The notes under the pieces are model-generated. The model had not been told where the DNA came from. It saw only the letters and a program-made list of their open reading frames with translations, and did not search any database. The position numbers and the translations under genes are program-made. From Dysidea avara (lineage: Eukaryota > Porifera > Demospongiae > Dictyoceratida > Dysideidae), in the NCBI RefSeq assembly GCF_963678975.1, contig NC_089273.1, positions 4,799,788-4,863,787 on the forward strand: DNA of 64,000 bases, written 5' to 3'. Below, piece by piece: positions 1 through 9,503 of the stretch; the first letter of the stretch is position 1, and each line of letters opens with the position of its first letter.

Positions 1-1182
1 ACTGGCTGCATTTAACATAAGATATGTGGATACAGTAAGATAAACATACACATACAATTTGGAAAAGAATTTCACAATGTACAGTATCATTATGCCTGAT
101 TACAGTTGAATTTTATATTTAGATTAGTAGACCAAAATACTCTTCCTATGCTAGCACTATAGCTAGAATTACAATTATCTTTACCTACAATATTCCTGAT
201 ATTCCCGATATTCAATATTCCCGATGACCATAGATTTGGTAGCTACAAACTGTGTGTAGGTCTGGTGGAATTATATATCAAATTCAAAGAAAATACAAGT
301 TTGTGTTAAACTACTCAACGTTCTGCAGTTAGTGTTATATCATCCACACTGTATTTGATATTATAATGATTTTATTATGTTGCAAACACTGACGAAAATC
401 AAGAAGTTTAGCACATATAACAAACAATTCTTGGGTCCGAATTCTGAAAACCTATACAAACATTTCAAGGCATCAGCCTATTATGATGGAATAATTATTG
501 AGCATGATAGAAGCATCAAGCGTACTGCTAGCATATAATACATAGAATAATTATGTCATGTTGTGGCCATAAACATGCTTGTTAAAGGAAAAAAGTCTAA
601 CATTCTCTTATACATGTACAGCAGATAGGAGACTCAGGACATAATACAATTATATGCATCTTTACAGCTTATACATGGATAACAATAATGTTTGCTTTTA
701 GTCACAAATTGAAAGTTATCATTTTCTTATCAGAAAGTGTGTGCAAAATTAAACTTGTCTAGCACAATATGGGCAATTGCCATTTAGGCTTATATAATAT
801 TGGACATAGACCAACAAACATAGTTATAATTCTGTACACAATGGATTGAATATTTGAGCACAATAGCTGAATGTAAGGCCACATAAACTTAATTATTAGT
901 TTCTCATCCCCACCCGCATGACCATTTTTCTGACCTCATCAAGGATTTTTTACACCACCGGTGGCTGAGTGTAGCTATCCAGCACATTCTAAAGTTGGTA
1001 CCTTGTTAGAGCAGTCTAAGAAAATTTCATTCTGAGTCATTTTAACTAGCTAATTCAGCTACCTAGTCAGTAAATAATAAAATAAAAATCTGCCCTCCCG
1101 CACTGCTATTTTGAGTACAGGAAGATGAGAAACTACTATTAAGTTTATGTGGCCTAATAGGTAAATTTAAAGCATAACAATA
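1..1182. other. AT-rich non-coding DNA
   Basis: I see no gene, long repeat or splice-site pair that I can support here. Confidence 0.5.
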
Positions 1183-1864
1183 TGTGACCGGATTTCATAT
1201 AACAAGGCTTCCACACACACAAAATCAAACTTACGATTTTACCAGAAATGGATTGCTGGTCTAATACACTATCATATTTCACACTGTACTTCCTTCAGCA
1301 CTGGCAAGTCTGGTTTCTGTAGCAGCTTTCTTCCGACCCTGTCAAAGCCACGAGTGTGAGATTGGCACCATTAAATGGCCATGACTTTGTGATAATGGTG
1401 TGTAGTGAGCTGGGACTTCACAGAGAGCTCGCCAATAGTGTTCTCAGTCAATTTGGAGTAATTTGAGGGCCATGGAGGGCCATGGAGAGCCCAAACTTGG
1501 CCTCTGGACTCCAATCGTCTTCTTACTCCATTTTATACCCGTATATTTTATACCCGTATATTTAGACCACCGTCCACCCCCACCCTCCCACCCTTAGTAC
1601 TACCCCCACCCTCCCACCCTTAGTACTACCATCTGTGATATTATTACCCGCTCGAAAAAAGCTGCTCAAAACAGGGCAAATTTTGGGCATCAGAAATGTA
1701 TACACCCACTCAGTGATAGCTAGTGAACAGATGAACAATTGGTGCAAATTTTGTTTGCACAGCTGTAGGCACTGGGAAGTTATTACACAATGATTCCTTA
1801 AAATCGCCATATCTCCTAACAAAGCTTTGTGCGTCGAAGCCTTGTTTTGTCAAATCCAGTCACA
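1183..1864. mobile_element. Non-autonomous DNA element, TGTGACC-terminus family
   Basis: Terminal inverted repeats start TGTGACCGGATTT and carry a matching subterminal ACAAGGCTTC / GAAGCCTTGTTT pair. Inside is a duplicated 28-bp C-rich unit (about 1570-1629) and a duplicated CGTATATTT stretch. No coding capacity. Confidence 0.65.
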
Positions 1865-2179
1865 TATGCTAGTGCAGAAAAGTATATGTACAGCTACTGG
1901 TAGGCTTCCTATATAGATGAATACAATCACCTCTATTATCCAGCGATGTTTTCTTCACACTCTAGTGATAATTTCTGATGGCTGTTGTGACTGGAATCCA
2001 GCTAAACACGTGATACATGTGACAAAAAAATTTGAGGTCTACCTTATATAAATACATTAAGGCCACCGATCATGACCCAATTAAGTGGGTAGTTTCAATG
2101 CAGCACTTTGCATCCAGCCAACAAAAGATGACATGTAAAAATGTATGGCTGGGAAAGATTAAGGGTTAACAGCTGTAAC

Positions 2180-2900
2180 TAGGGCACATGCAGGAATAAT
2201 GGCCAGTCTGAAATATGAAATTAAATCTTGTGAAAATGTATTATATCACTAGTAATTATGCCGGAATAATTTTCAGCATAATGCTAAAAATCATTATTCT
2301 AGCATTATGCCAGCATTTTGAAAGAATTATTGAAGACTTCATGACAATACGCTACGATCAATATACTCTAATAGAACAGTCACCGGATCGAGATACTCTA
2401 ATAGAACATTCACCTACATACTCTAATAAAGCAGTCAACCCTATTTTTGTACACTTTTCCATTAAAACAATCCTGTATCTAGTTTCTTGCAAGAATAACT
2501 TATAAATTTTTGAATAAACTGTCAATTTTACATTTCTATTTTGATTTATTGGGAATAATTTTGAGAATAATGCATGAGTTTAGGAGCATAATGCAAACTT
2601 TTGCTAGAAAATTCTGAAGAATAATACAAAGAATCATGAGCATAATTACCTCAGCCCTATATATCACACTATTTGTTGCTTCAACACTAATTTGATCAGT
2701 AAGCCGCCATTATTGGCAGTGACCAGAGCTGTATGAGCCATAGTCTAAACTGGTTATCGTCGAAATCCTTTGAGAAATGAGGCATAACGCTTGAGCATAA
2801 TAGTAGGTAAAATTTTTGAGCACTGCAGCATATATAGCATAATAGGTAAAACTTTGAGCATAATACCCCTGTAGGTGGGTCCCTAAAAATCTGTTGTGGT
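2180..2900. repeat. AT-rich repeat with GCATAAT motifs and the palindromic cassette
   Basis: GCATAATGC / AGCATAATAGG-type motifs recur on both strands. Units of ATACTCTAATAGA.CAGTCA occur three times at 2352-2440. The same GCATAAT vocabulary is found in the element at 8077-8472 and at 53040-53130 and 55360-55390, so this is probably a decayed member of that family. Confidence 0.4.
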
Positions 2901-2941
2901 GTACAGTAAAAGTCATTTTAATTTATAATTTATAAGTAGAT

Positions 2942-3145
2942 TACTGTAATATTATTTGCTTTGCTTTGCTTTGGTGAAAAATATCATATTTCATATGATT
3001 TACTTGTATGACTGCTCTATTAAAGTAGTTTGATTTAAGTTAAAAAATCATGTAAGAGATTTTCATATGAATTTTGCATATGAAAAGTTCGAGAAAAATT
3101 ATTAATTTTTACAATGAACAAAGCAAATGAACAAAGCAAATCAGT
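2942..3145. mobile_element. Hairpin MITE, TTTGCTTTG family (copy 1)
   Basis: Imperfect inverted repeat with ends ATTTGCTTTGC... and GCAAAGCAAAT. An inner CATATGAAAA pair flanks the GACTGCTCTATTAAAGTA cassette. It is homologous to 16450-16622. Confidence 0.5.
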
Positions 3146-4034
3146 GAAATTGCATATATTTGATCACACCCATGTTCTCAATTGTACAATGTAGAGAATT
3201 AGCATAGGTAATCACACACATTTGAGTGCAATATATTGTTAGAGAATAGTTGCACTAAAAAATTGCATGAGGCAAAGCTGAGTGTAATTTTGGCTGTTAC
3301 AATTATTCCATAATTATACAAAAATATCACACAGTGACCAACACAAAATGACATTTACCTTGACAAAAGTTACCTACCACTGTGTTGTAATGCTATGGGC
3401 AGCTATCACTATGGCAACACATTGTGATTCTGTCAGATTAACAGCGCAATTTTTAGAAACTATCAGTGCAATTTGGGATTAATTGCACTCCTACTATATT
3501 GGGACTAAATTTATAGCAAAGCAAAGTTCTGAAGCTTTAATGAGGATAAGTTTAATTCAGGAATTGCCAGGAAATGTAAGTCATTGCACTGAGATAGTGT
3601 AAAATAATTGCACAGTATAAATACATTTAGGGTTATTTTGTCTTACTCTGAAACTGCTATAATAAACTGGCACTGTGAAAAAAGCTCAGAATAATAAGGT
3701 CTATAACAGTCTTATTATGTTAGTATCATGATTGGAATGAAATAGTACAGCATATATTAATAGCTTATTGAATACATTTAAGACAGTCATATATTAGAGA
3801 TTAAATCACTAGTATAGTGCGGTGTATTATCAGACTAAGCCTATTTCAACCATATATTGGCTACTATACTACTGTACTTTTTTACTTTCCATAACCTTAA
3901 TTAAATAACTTCGATAATTATATTTGTAATGAATTTAATTCTGTAAATAGGTTAAAACCACAATAGGCACAGCTAGTAAATCAATGTCTCCTTGGCCATG
4001 ACAGAATCAAATCAATTTCGTCATTTATCAGTCT
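3146..4034. other. Intergenic AT-rich DNA
   Basis: No exon or element boundaries that I can support. It lies between the hairpin MITE and the 3' end of the minus-strand gene. Confidence 0.4.
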
Positions 4035-4162
4035 TTATCCAACTGCAGCAGGTAAGACAGTAAATACAATTCACAAGTTCCATTATAAATTACCTGTATT
4101 ATCATCACTATGTAGAACTCTGTGACCATCTGTTAGTCGTCTGGTAGAACTGTCCCACAGCT
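4035..4162 (-). CDS. Candidate last two exons of the unrecognised gene
   Basis: 4162-4094 has a TATTAG acceptor (tandem AGAG) and an ACAG|GTAATT donor; one frame is open and reads LWDSSTRRLTDGHRVLHSDD. After a short intron the acceptor CTGCTGCAG leads to 4042 and a stop at 4037-4035. Phases of these two exons agree (1 to 1), but I could not connect them in frame to exon 2 without choosing among array modules. Confidence 0.3.
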
Positions 4163-4199
4163 CTAATACAAAGATGGTGAATATAATGTGTATTCTGGA

Positions 4200-5035
4200 C
4201 AATCGTTGGACTTACAGTTTGTAACAATAAGAATCTCATAAAACCGAGACCTTGTCTGGAAACCTAGTATTACCATGTAGAACGGCGGCTAGGTCCCACA
4301 ACTCTATTAAAGATGGTAAATATAAAGCGAATACTAAACAATCATTGTACTTACAGTTTGTAACAATCTTTTAAAACTGAGACCGAGTCTGAGACCGACA
4401 ATCCATGTACAACTAAGACAAGTCTGATAAGACCAGGTCTCACGACCCTAAATGGAGGCAAACGTAAATCATATTCTGGATTATTTGGTGTACTTACAGG
4501 TGTTATCAGTGAGTCTAACCAGACATAAAACAGCCACTTCGTATGTGACTTTGTTGGGCTAACGTGTTACATAAGCTCACAAGAAGCATCTGATACACTG
4601 ATAACCAAGTCCAAGAATCTTGTAATCACTAAGTACAACCAAAACAAGACTAAATGTAATATAATGTGCATACTCTCAGTGAACTTACTTTTGTTAGCAA
4701 TACAAGCATGGTCAGTGAAATAAGGACAAACAAGACAGAACAGGTTCTTGAAAACACTCAACTTATTTACAGTGCCAGACGAGGTAGCAGCCGTCAGCTG
4801 TTGATAAAAAGTAGTGAAAAACATGAAGAAATGAGACCGGTTCCCAGACGAAATGAGACCAGTTTCCACAAACCTAAATGAAGGTAAATATAAATTGTAT
4901 ACTGGACACTCTCAGTGTACTTACTTACAGATGTTAGCAATAAGAAGAATCTCCTAGAACTGAGACCAAGTCTGTAATTCCTACCCTATTGAAAAGAAAA
5001 TGAATAAAAACGCAATCAGGCTTAATGCACTTACA
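4200..5035 (-). repeat. Tandem array of diverged exon-like modules, each ending in a GTAAGT donor
   Basis: Homologous modules recur at intervals of 106-241 bp. On the minus strand each carries a version of GACTTGGTCTCAGTTTTA, then AGATTCTTATTG..., then a GTAAGT donor. Donor-proximal ends are 4216, 4355, 4498, 4689, 4929 and 5035. Several have a good acceptor just upstream (for example CAATAG before 4985 and ATTTAG before about 4870). Modules at 4985-4929 and upstream of 4355 and 4216 read in one frame as R-F/L-L-L-x-T-rich peptides. Confidence 0.55.
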
Positions 5036-5069
5036 GCTGTAAGTAATTAGAAGATGACGTTGAATAACT
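5035..5069 (-). CDS. Candidate exon 2 of the unrecognised gene (module 1 of the array)
   Basis: 35 nt, entering in phase 2 and leaving in phase 1, with consensus splice sites on both sides. It encodes VIQRHLLITYS. The 3' half is homologous to the exon-like modules further down the array. Confidence 0.4.
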
Positions 5070-5262
5070 CTGTGAAAAAAGAACAAAACTGTCCACATAT
5101 GGTCGCTACCAGATTCTTTAAAGGAAGCAGCTGCCATTGAAGGAAACTAACACTGCAGATGTTGTACACTGACAGCCTGTAGAACTAAGAGGTTCGACAA
5201 GAAACTGTATCTCTGAAGAGATAATATACAAAATCATAAGAGCAGACCATGCATACTCTTAC

Positions 5263-5303
5263 CGTTGATGGCTGATGAACTGTGTCCACTCGTCATCCGC
5301 CAT
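5263..5303 (-). CDS. First coding exon of an unrecognised minus-strand gene (MADDEWTQFISHQ...)
   Basis: The ATG at 5303 sits in a good context (CTTATGGCGG). Thirteen codons encode MADDEWTQFISHQ plus two bases, then a strong GTAAGAG donor. About 530 nt upstream is a CpG-containing stretch with an NRF1-like site. The next acceptable exon is 5069-5035 (TTTTTTCACAG acceptor, GTAAGTG donor), reading RVIQRHLLITYS. Beyond that the exon chain is ambiguous. The protein is not recognised. Confidence 0.5.
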
Positions 5304-5600
5304 AAGCTGAGATAACAGTATATAAAACATGTAATACGTACACAGCAACACCAAAGTTGGATCATTTTCTTTATTATTAATTACTAGGCAGGCAGCACAG
5401 ATGGTTTGCCTAGGATGTAAATCACAGAACACGTTACAATCAATAAGTTAAAGTATGTATGCTACAATGTGTATGTTACAGTTACTAATAATAAACAGTG
5501 CATGCATTTGCAGGCCATTGTCATACAATACACAATAAACAACTTAATACGGCTAAACCTATCGTACAAGCTATCATTTTAGTCTAATACAGAGCTGTTT

Positions 5601-5936
5601 TTGATTGTTTCCATCGAAGGAATTGTCCACTTAGCCGCGCCACTTCACCACTACAGCCAGCAGGGATGTACAGTTGTGGTCCATAACTATCATCGTGGCT
5701 CATCGGACGATGGCGCCGATTGCGCACACTCTCCGCGAGATACACCGTCCGAGCGACACCACCATATCAATCACATTTACAACCTACGATACAACAATAG
5801 CGACAAAGATGGCGACTTAATTGCATCTAATACGCATGCGCACACCATTGACCCTTTCAATTTTAAACAAGCATTACTACGAACTTTTGCAGATGTGCTA
5901 ACTGTGCAAGAAAATCTGGATTTGTATGACTCTTAG
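5601..5936 (+). CDS. Unrecognised 111-codon ORF across the CpG promoter
   Basis: Open frame starting MIVSIEGIVHLAAPLHHY and ending NLDLYDS, followed at once by AATAAAAATAATAA. It has no recognised domain and is His- and Asp-rich. It overlaps the likely promoter of the minus-strand gene, so it may be fortuitous coding potential of GC-richer sequence. Confidence 0.15.
   Translation: MIVSIEGIVHLAAPLHHYSQQGCTVVVHNYHRGSSDDGADCAHSPRDTPSERHHHINHIYNLRYNNSDKDGDLIASNTHAHTIDPFNFKQALLRTFADVLTVQENLDLYDS
5690..5850 (-). promoter_or_regulatory. CpG-rich promoter with NRF1-like site
   Basis: This is a local CpG-rich island in AT-rich DNA. TACGCATGCGCAC at 5831-5843 matches the NRF1 palindrome and AAGATGGCGAC near 5807 resembles a YY1 site, both typical of TATA-less housekeeping promoters. 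It lies upstream of the minus-strand ATG at 5303 and might also fire on the plus strand. Confidence 0.45.
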
Positions 5937-6354
5937 ATTGAATAATAAAAATAATAATTTTTCTGGTATTATATGCTTTGCCATATGAAAATGTGTGCGT
6001 ATGATATTATCACAACAAACTGAAGCTAGTTAGCTAGCTATAGTGATTAACAGAAGTGTAGCTACTTATTATAAAATCATCATGACTTTGTTTGGTATAG
6101 TAAAAAAATCTTAGGTCACATGAGATGGTGAAGCTAAAAATGAGACAATAATGAGATGGTGAAGCTAAAAAGTTATCACATTTAGTTAAGTAAACAAAGC
6201 CATACAAAGAATGTGTATTAAACTAAAGTATAATCTGTTTCCCATAATATAAGATGGGGTTTATACTAAAGTATAAGATAGTTAGTATAATGCTGAGATT
6301 ATTTGTATAGTTTAAGCCATTAGATATACCATCTTATATTCCTCTTTTTTTACA

Positions 6355-6570
6355 GTGTGGGCCTGCAAAACAGGGCGTGTGGGCACAAACTACACTTCAT
6401 AATGTAACAGGTCATATCTCCACATTGGAGTAAACTATTATTTGCATTCTGTAACTTGTGGTTCAATTTAATTTTCTAAAAAAAATTAATTATGGAGTTA
6501 TCAGTGGTGAAAGTTTGGAAAGGTAGGCTATTTTTTTTTGTGCCCACATGCTTTCGCAGACCCAGTCACA
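6355..6570. mobile_element. MITE, TGTGxxCCTGCxAAAAC type
   Basis: The left end TGTGGGCCTGCAAAACAGGG pairs with right-end GCTTTCGCAGACCCAGTCACA, with an inner GTGGGCACAAA / TTTGTGCCCAC pair. It belongs to the TGTGACC family and resembles 56604-56846. Confidence 0.55.
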
Positions 6571-6675
6571 TATCATACCAAACAAAATGAAATTGCTGAT
6601 GTCTCAAAATTACCTATATACCAACATGGTTACGTAATTATCAAGAAACAATATAATATTTTTTGGAGAACTGTT

Positions 6676-7636
6676 CAGGGGCGTAGCTAGCCAGAAGGTG
6701 ATGGAGGGGCAGGCATACCCCCACGAAACGCTCAAAATCATTCATGATTGCAAAAAGGGCTAATGACCCAATGGTGGGCTAGCCAACATACGGTGTTGTA
6801 TTATTACAACTCACACAACTAGCTACGTAACTTCAGTACTGATTGCTTATCTTTCATCAATGATTCAATGGAGGTATATTCGTCGAGCATCATCGCACGT
6901 GCTACAACTGTACTCGATCCAACAAATTCATCCACAGTCCGGTAGAGCTATATTGTTAATATTTTAGTGCTAATACAAGTTACTTTACGTTAGCCACAGC
7001 TTGTGTTGCAGTTCTAGCACACTGCTGACAGGATGACATGTTCACTCACTTCACTCGGCGAAATTCAAAGGCCACGTATTGCATGAAATCCCACCGGTCT
7101 TTCTTGCTAGCAGAACTTGTAAGCTTGTGACTGATCCAGGCCCGTAGCCAGGGGGTTCTGAAGAACCGCCCTCTTGGAATAGGCCGACTACACTGGCAGC
7201 ACTGCCGTACAAAGATCTAGTGTGATCGACTCGAGAAAATAAACTTGGTACATTTAACACTTTATGACCTCATACGCAGTAGGTTCTTAGCGTCATCTGG
7301 TCTCCTTTGTCACTTGTAAGTTGTGACTCCTGCTGCAGCGAGGTCCTTTGAGAGGGTCACTCTTTAGATTCGAAAATGCTCTATCACGTGAGTAATCTAG
7401 GCTAAATATAGCAGTGTGTCTCTAATATTTTCGTTCGGTGGATTCACGAGCGAGTTGAATGTTGTGTGTGCGCGTTCACTAGCAACCCCTGGTGGTACCA
7501 CGTAGTATTGCACATAATTTATAGTCATTTGCGTCAGTTTAATATTGGTAAGCTTGTGACGGAGGTTTTAAAAAAAAACCACTACGGTTATTGGGGGGCA
7601 AATGCCTCCCCTTGCCCCCCCTTGGCTACGCCTCTG
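6676..7636. mobile_element. hAT-type non-autonomous element, CAGGGGCGTAGC termini, 8-bp TSD
   Basis: The left end CAGGGGCGTAGCTAGCC pairs with GGCTACGCCTCTG at the right. A perfect 8-bp target duplication GAACTGTT flanks it (6668-6675 and 7637-7644). An internal second CCCGTAGCCAGGGGG end near 7140 suggests a nested or composite copy. No intact transposase. Confidence 0.8.
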
Positions 7637-7740
7637 GAACTGTTCACAGCAAGTGGTAGTAGAGGGTCAAGCAAGGTCTTCTACATCAGGTGTTCCCTAA
7701 GAAACCGTCCTTTCCATATAATTATTTCTGTGCTATACAT

Positions 7741-8900
7741 ACATAAATGACCACCCAGACAAAGTATTTAAAATCAAAAGTGAGACTGTATGCAGATGAT
7801 GTTGTATTGTACACTACAGTCAATTCTTACACTGACTGTTCAGCCTTACTGTACCATGTAATTTAGACTTGCTTCAAAGATGGGCTGAAGATTGGCAGCT
7901 GCAATTTATTAACAATGCTATTTCTAAGAATATTGAAAGAGACACACTATGGTCCCTATCCTGGCTACCTATACTATCGGTTAAATGCTTCATACAAGAA
8001 GTACCCTATAAGTATCTAGGTGTTACCATCACTTCTCTGCTGACTTGGAGTGACCATACTAACTATACAAGCAATTAGGCACCAGCCTATTATGCTTTTA
8101 ATTTTGCCTATTATTCTATGCTGCAGTGCTAACTTTATTTGCCTATTATGCTCAACATTTTTTGCCACAGTTCCCATGTTTTGTTACTTTCTAATGGATA
8201 ATGATAAACTTTGGCTTATGAACAACTGGCTAAATGTAAAAAGTACTCATTGTGCATTAAGAATTTGGCTGCATTGTAAACTATAATAACAGTCATGTTA
8301 AATAACTACTTAATGGCATTGACTGCTATGTTATTGTAAGTCAACCTTTTTCTGTGGCATGCATTTTTGCATACAGTATGACAATTATTCTGCCTATTGT
8401 GCTAGCATTATGCTTGATGTTTTTGGGCACCTATTATGTTCAAAATTATGCCAGCATAATAGGCTGGTGCCTACAAGCAATTACAAAGAAGGTAACACTA
8501 GTTGGGATTTTACTGATAGAGCCACACATGCCAGTCATCCTGACTTAATCCTAGCCTGGTGTTGAAGAAGATAGACATGCTTTTTTTGAGACTTTTCCTG
8601 CCCTTTCATCTATAATATTGTTCATAAAAATTGAAAAGGTTGACAAGTACCAAGACTTGCTCATTGAGATTCAGAGACTCGGGCATGTTAAAGTAGAAAT
8701 TATCCCAATTGTTATCAGTGCTCTTGGTACTTTGAGCCCAAATTTTGATGACTGGCTGACAAGATTGTGCATTAATCTGAAACACTTTGTGTTTTGCAGA
8801 AATCGGTTTTGTTGCAAACTGTTGGACTGTTGTGTCAAACATTGAATATTTGTCTATGAACCTTTGTTAGGTGCTGATAACTGCTGTAGTTAGCTTTGTT
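7741..8900 (+). pseudogene. Degenerate non-LTR retrotransposon (reverse transcriptase and C-terminal tail)
   Basis: The reverse-transcriptase catalytic motif YADD is at 7789-7800 within KVRLYADDVVLYTTVNSYTD. It is followed after a frameshift by LLQRWAEDWQLQF and by YKYLGVTITSLLTWSDH (to about 8060), the expected order of RT palm and thumb motifs. After an inserted MITE, decayed sequence leads to KVDKYQDLLIEIQRL and IPIVISALGTLSPNFDDWL (8638-8760), the C-terminal tail seen downstream of RT in many LINE-like elements. Frameshifts and stops break it throughout. An AATAAATAATAATAAA stretch at about 8940 may be its 3' end. Confidence 0.75.
8077..8472. mobile_element. MITE inserted in the retrotransposon, 10-bp TSD
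   Basis: Inverted termini AGGCACCAGCCTATTATGC / GCATAATAGGCTGGTGCCT, flanked by the perfect direct repeat ACAAGCAATT (8067-8076 and 8473-8482). A 9-11 bp duplication fits Mutator-like elements, but the superfamily is not proven. Internally rich in GCATAATAGG motifs. Confidence 0.8.
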
Positions 8901-9035
8901 CCAGAATTTTCTTTATAATTGTGTTTACTGTGAATATCAATAAATAATAATAAACATTGATGCAGTTTAGTATAACAAGCATTTGCATATGTACAATAAA
9001 ACACTTTTGTATATTATTGCATAGTGGGGTAAACA

Positions 9036-9503
9036 CTAAACAATCCAAGTGTTAGTACCAATGTCACACTGATCATCATCATCGTCACTATAAATTGTTT
9101 TACAAGTATCCTCATTGAAAGCATCTGATCTTGTTTTAAACCATCTATGGTTTTGTTGAGTTGTTTGTCCTGTTGATGATGCAGTGGCTGGTGATGTGGT
9201 TATTTTGTCTTGATCTTCAGTAGTACTAGTAAACTGGCTTGGTGGCGGTAATACTATGCTGGGTTCTCTTGGTCTCATCTCTGATAGTAAATCATCTGTT
9301 AACTGTTGATCAGCTAGTCTGCCTCCTAACTCAGAAATCTGATCCTCTCCTAAATTATTAGTGTGTTCTTTACTAGAAGAATTGCTAGTGTTTTGTGGGA
9401 GTGTTTGTGATGGATCATTAGTAGAAGTGAAAGGATTACCGATCATCGGTGGAGCTGATACTTTTCTTTTCTTGACTAACTTCTTGCGTTGTAAAGCACT
9501 ACC
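9036..9503 (-). CDS. RhoGEF exon 19 (terminal exon)
   Basis: 155 codons plus TAG. A GTTGCAG acceptor precedes GSALQRKKLVKKRKVSAPP. It is rich in Ser, Thr, Gln and Pro, has an acidic DDDDDQ cluster near the end, and finishes in NTWIV, which fits a class II PDZ ligand (hydrophobic-X-hydrophobic; inference only). The frame also stays open upstream of 9503, but that part looks like intron. I see no canonical AATAAA on this strand in the next 130 nt. Confidence 0.82.
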   Translation of the reverse strand, partial: GSALQRKKLVKKRKVSAPPMIGNPFTSTNDPSQTLPQNTSNSSSKEHTNNLGEDQISELGGRLADQQLTDDLLSEMRPREPSIVLPPPSQFTSTTEDQDKITTSPATASSTGQTTQQNHRWFKTRSDAFNEDTCKTIYSDDDDDQCDIGTNTWIV

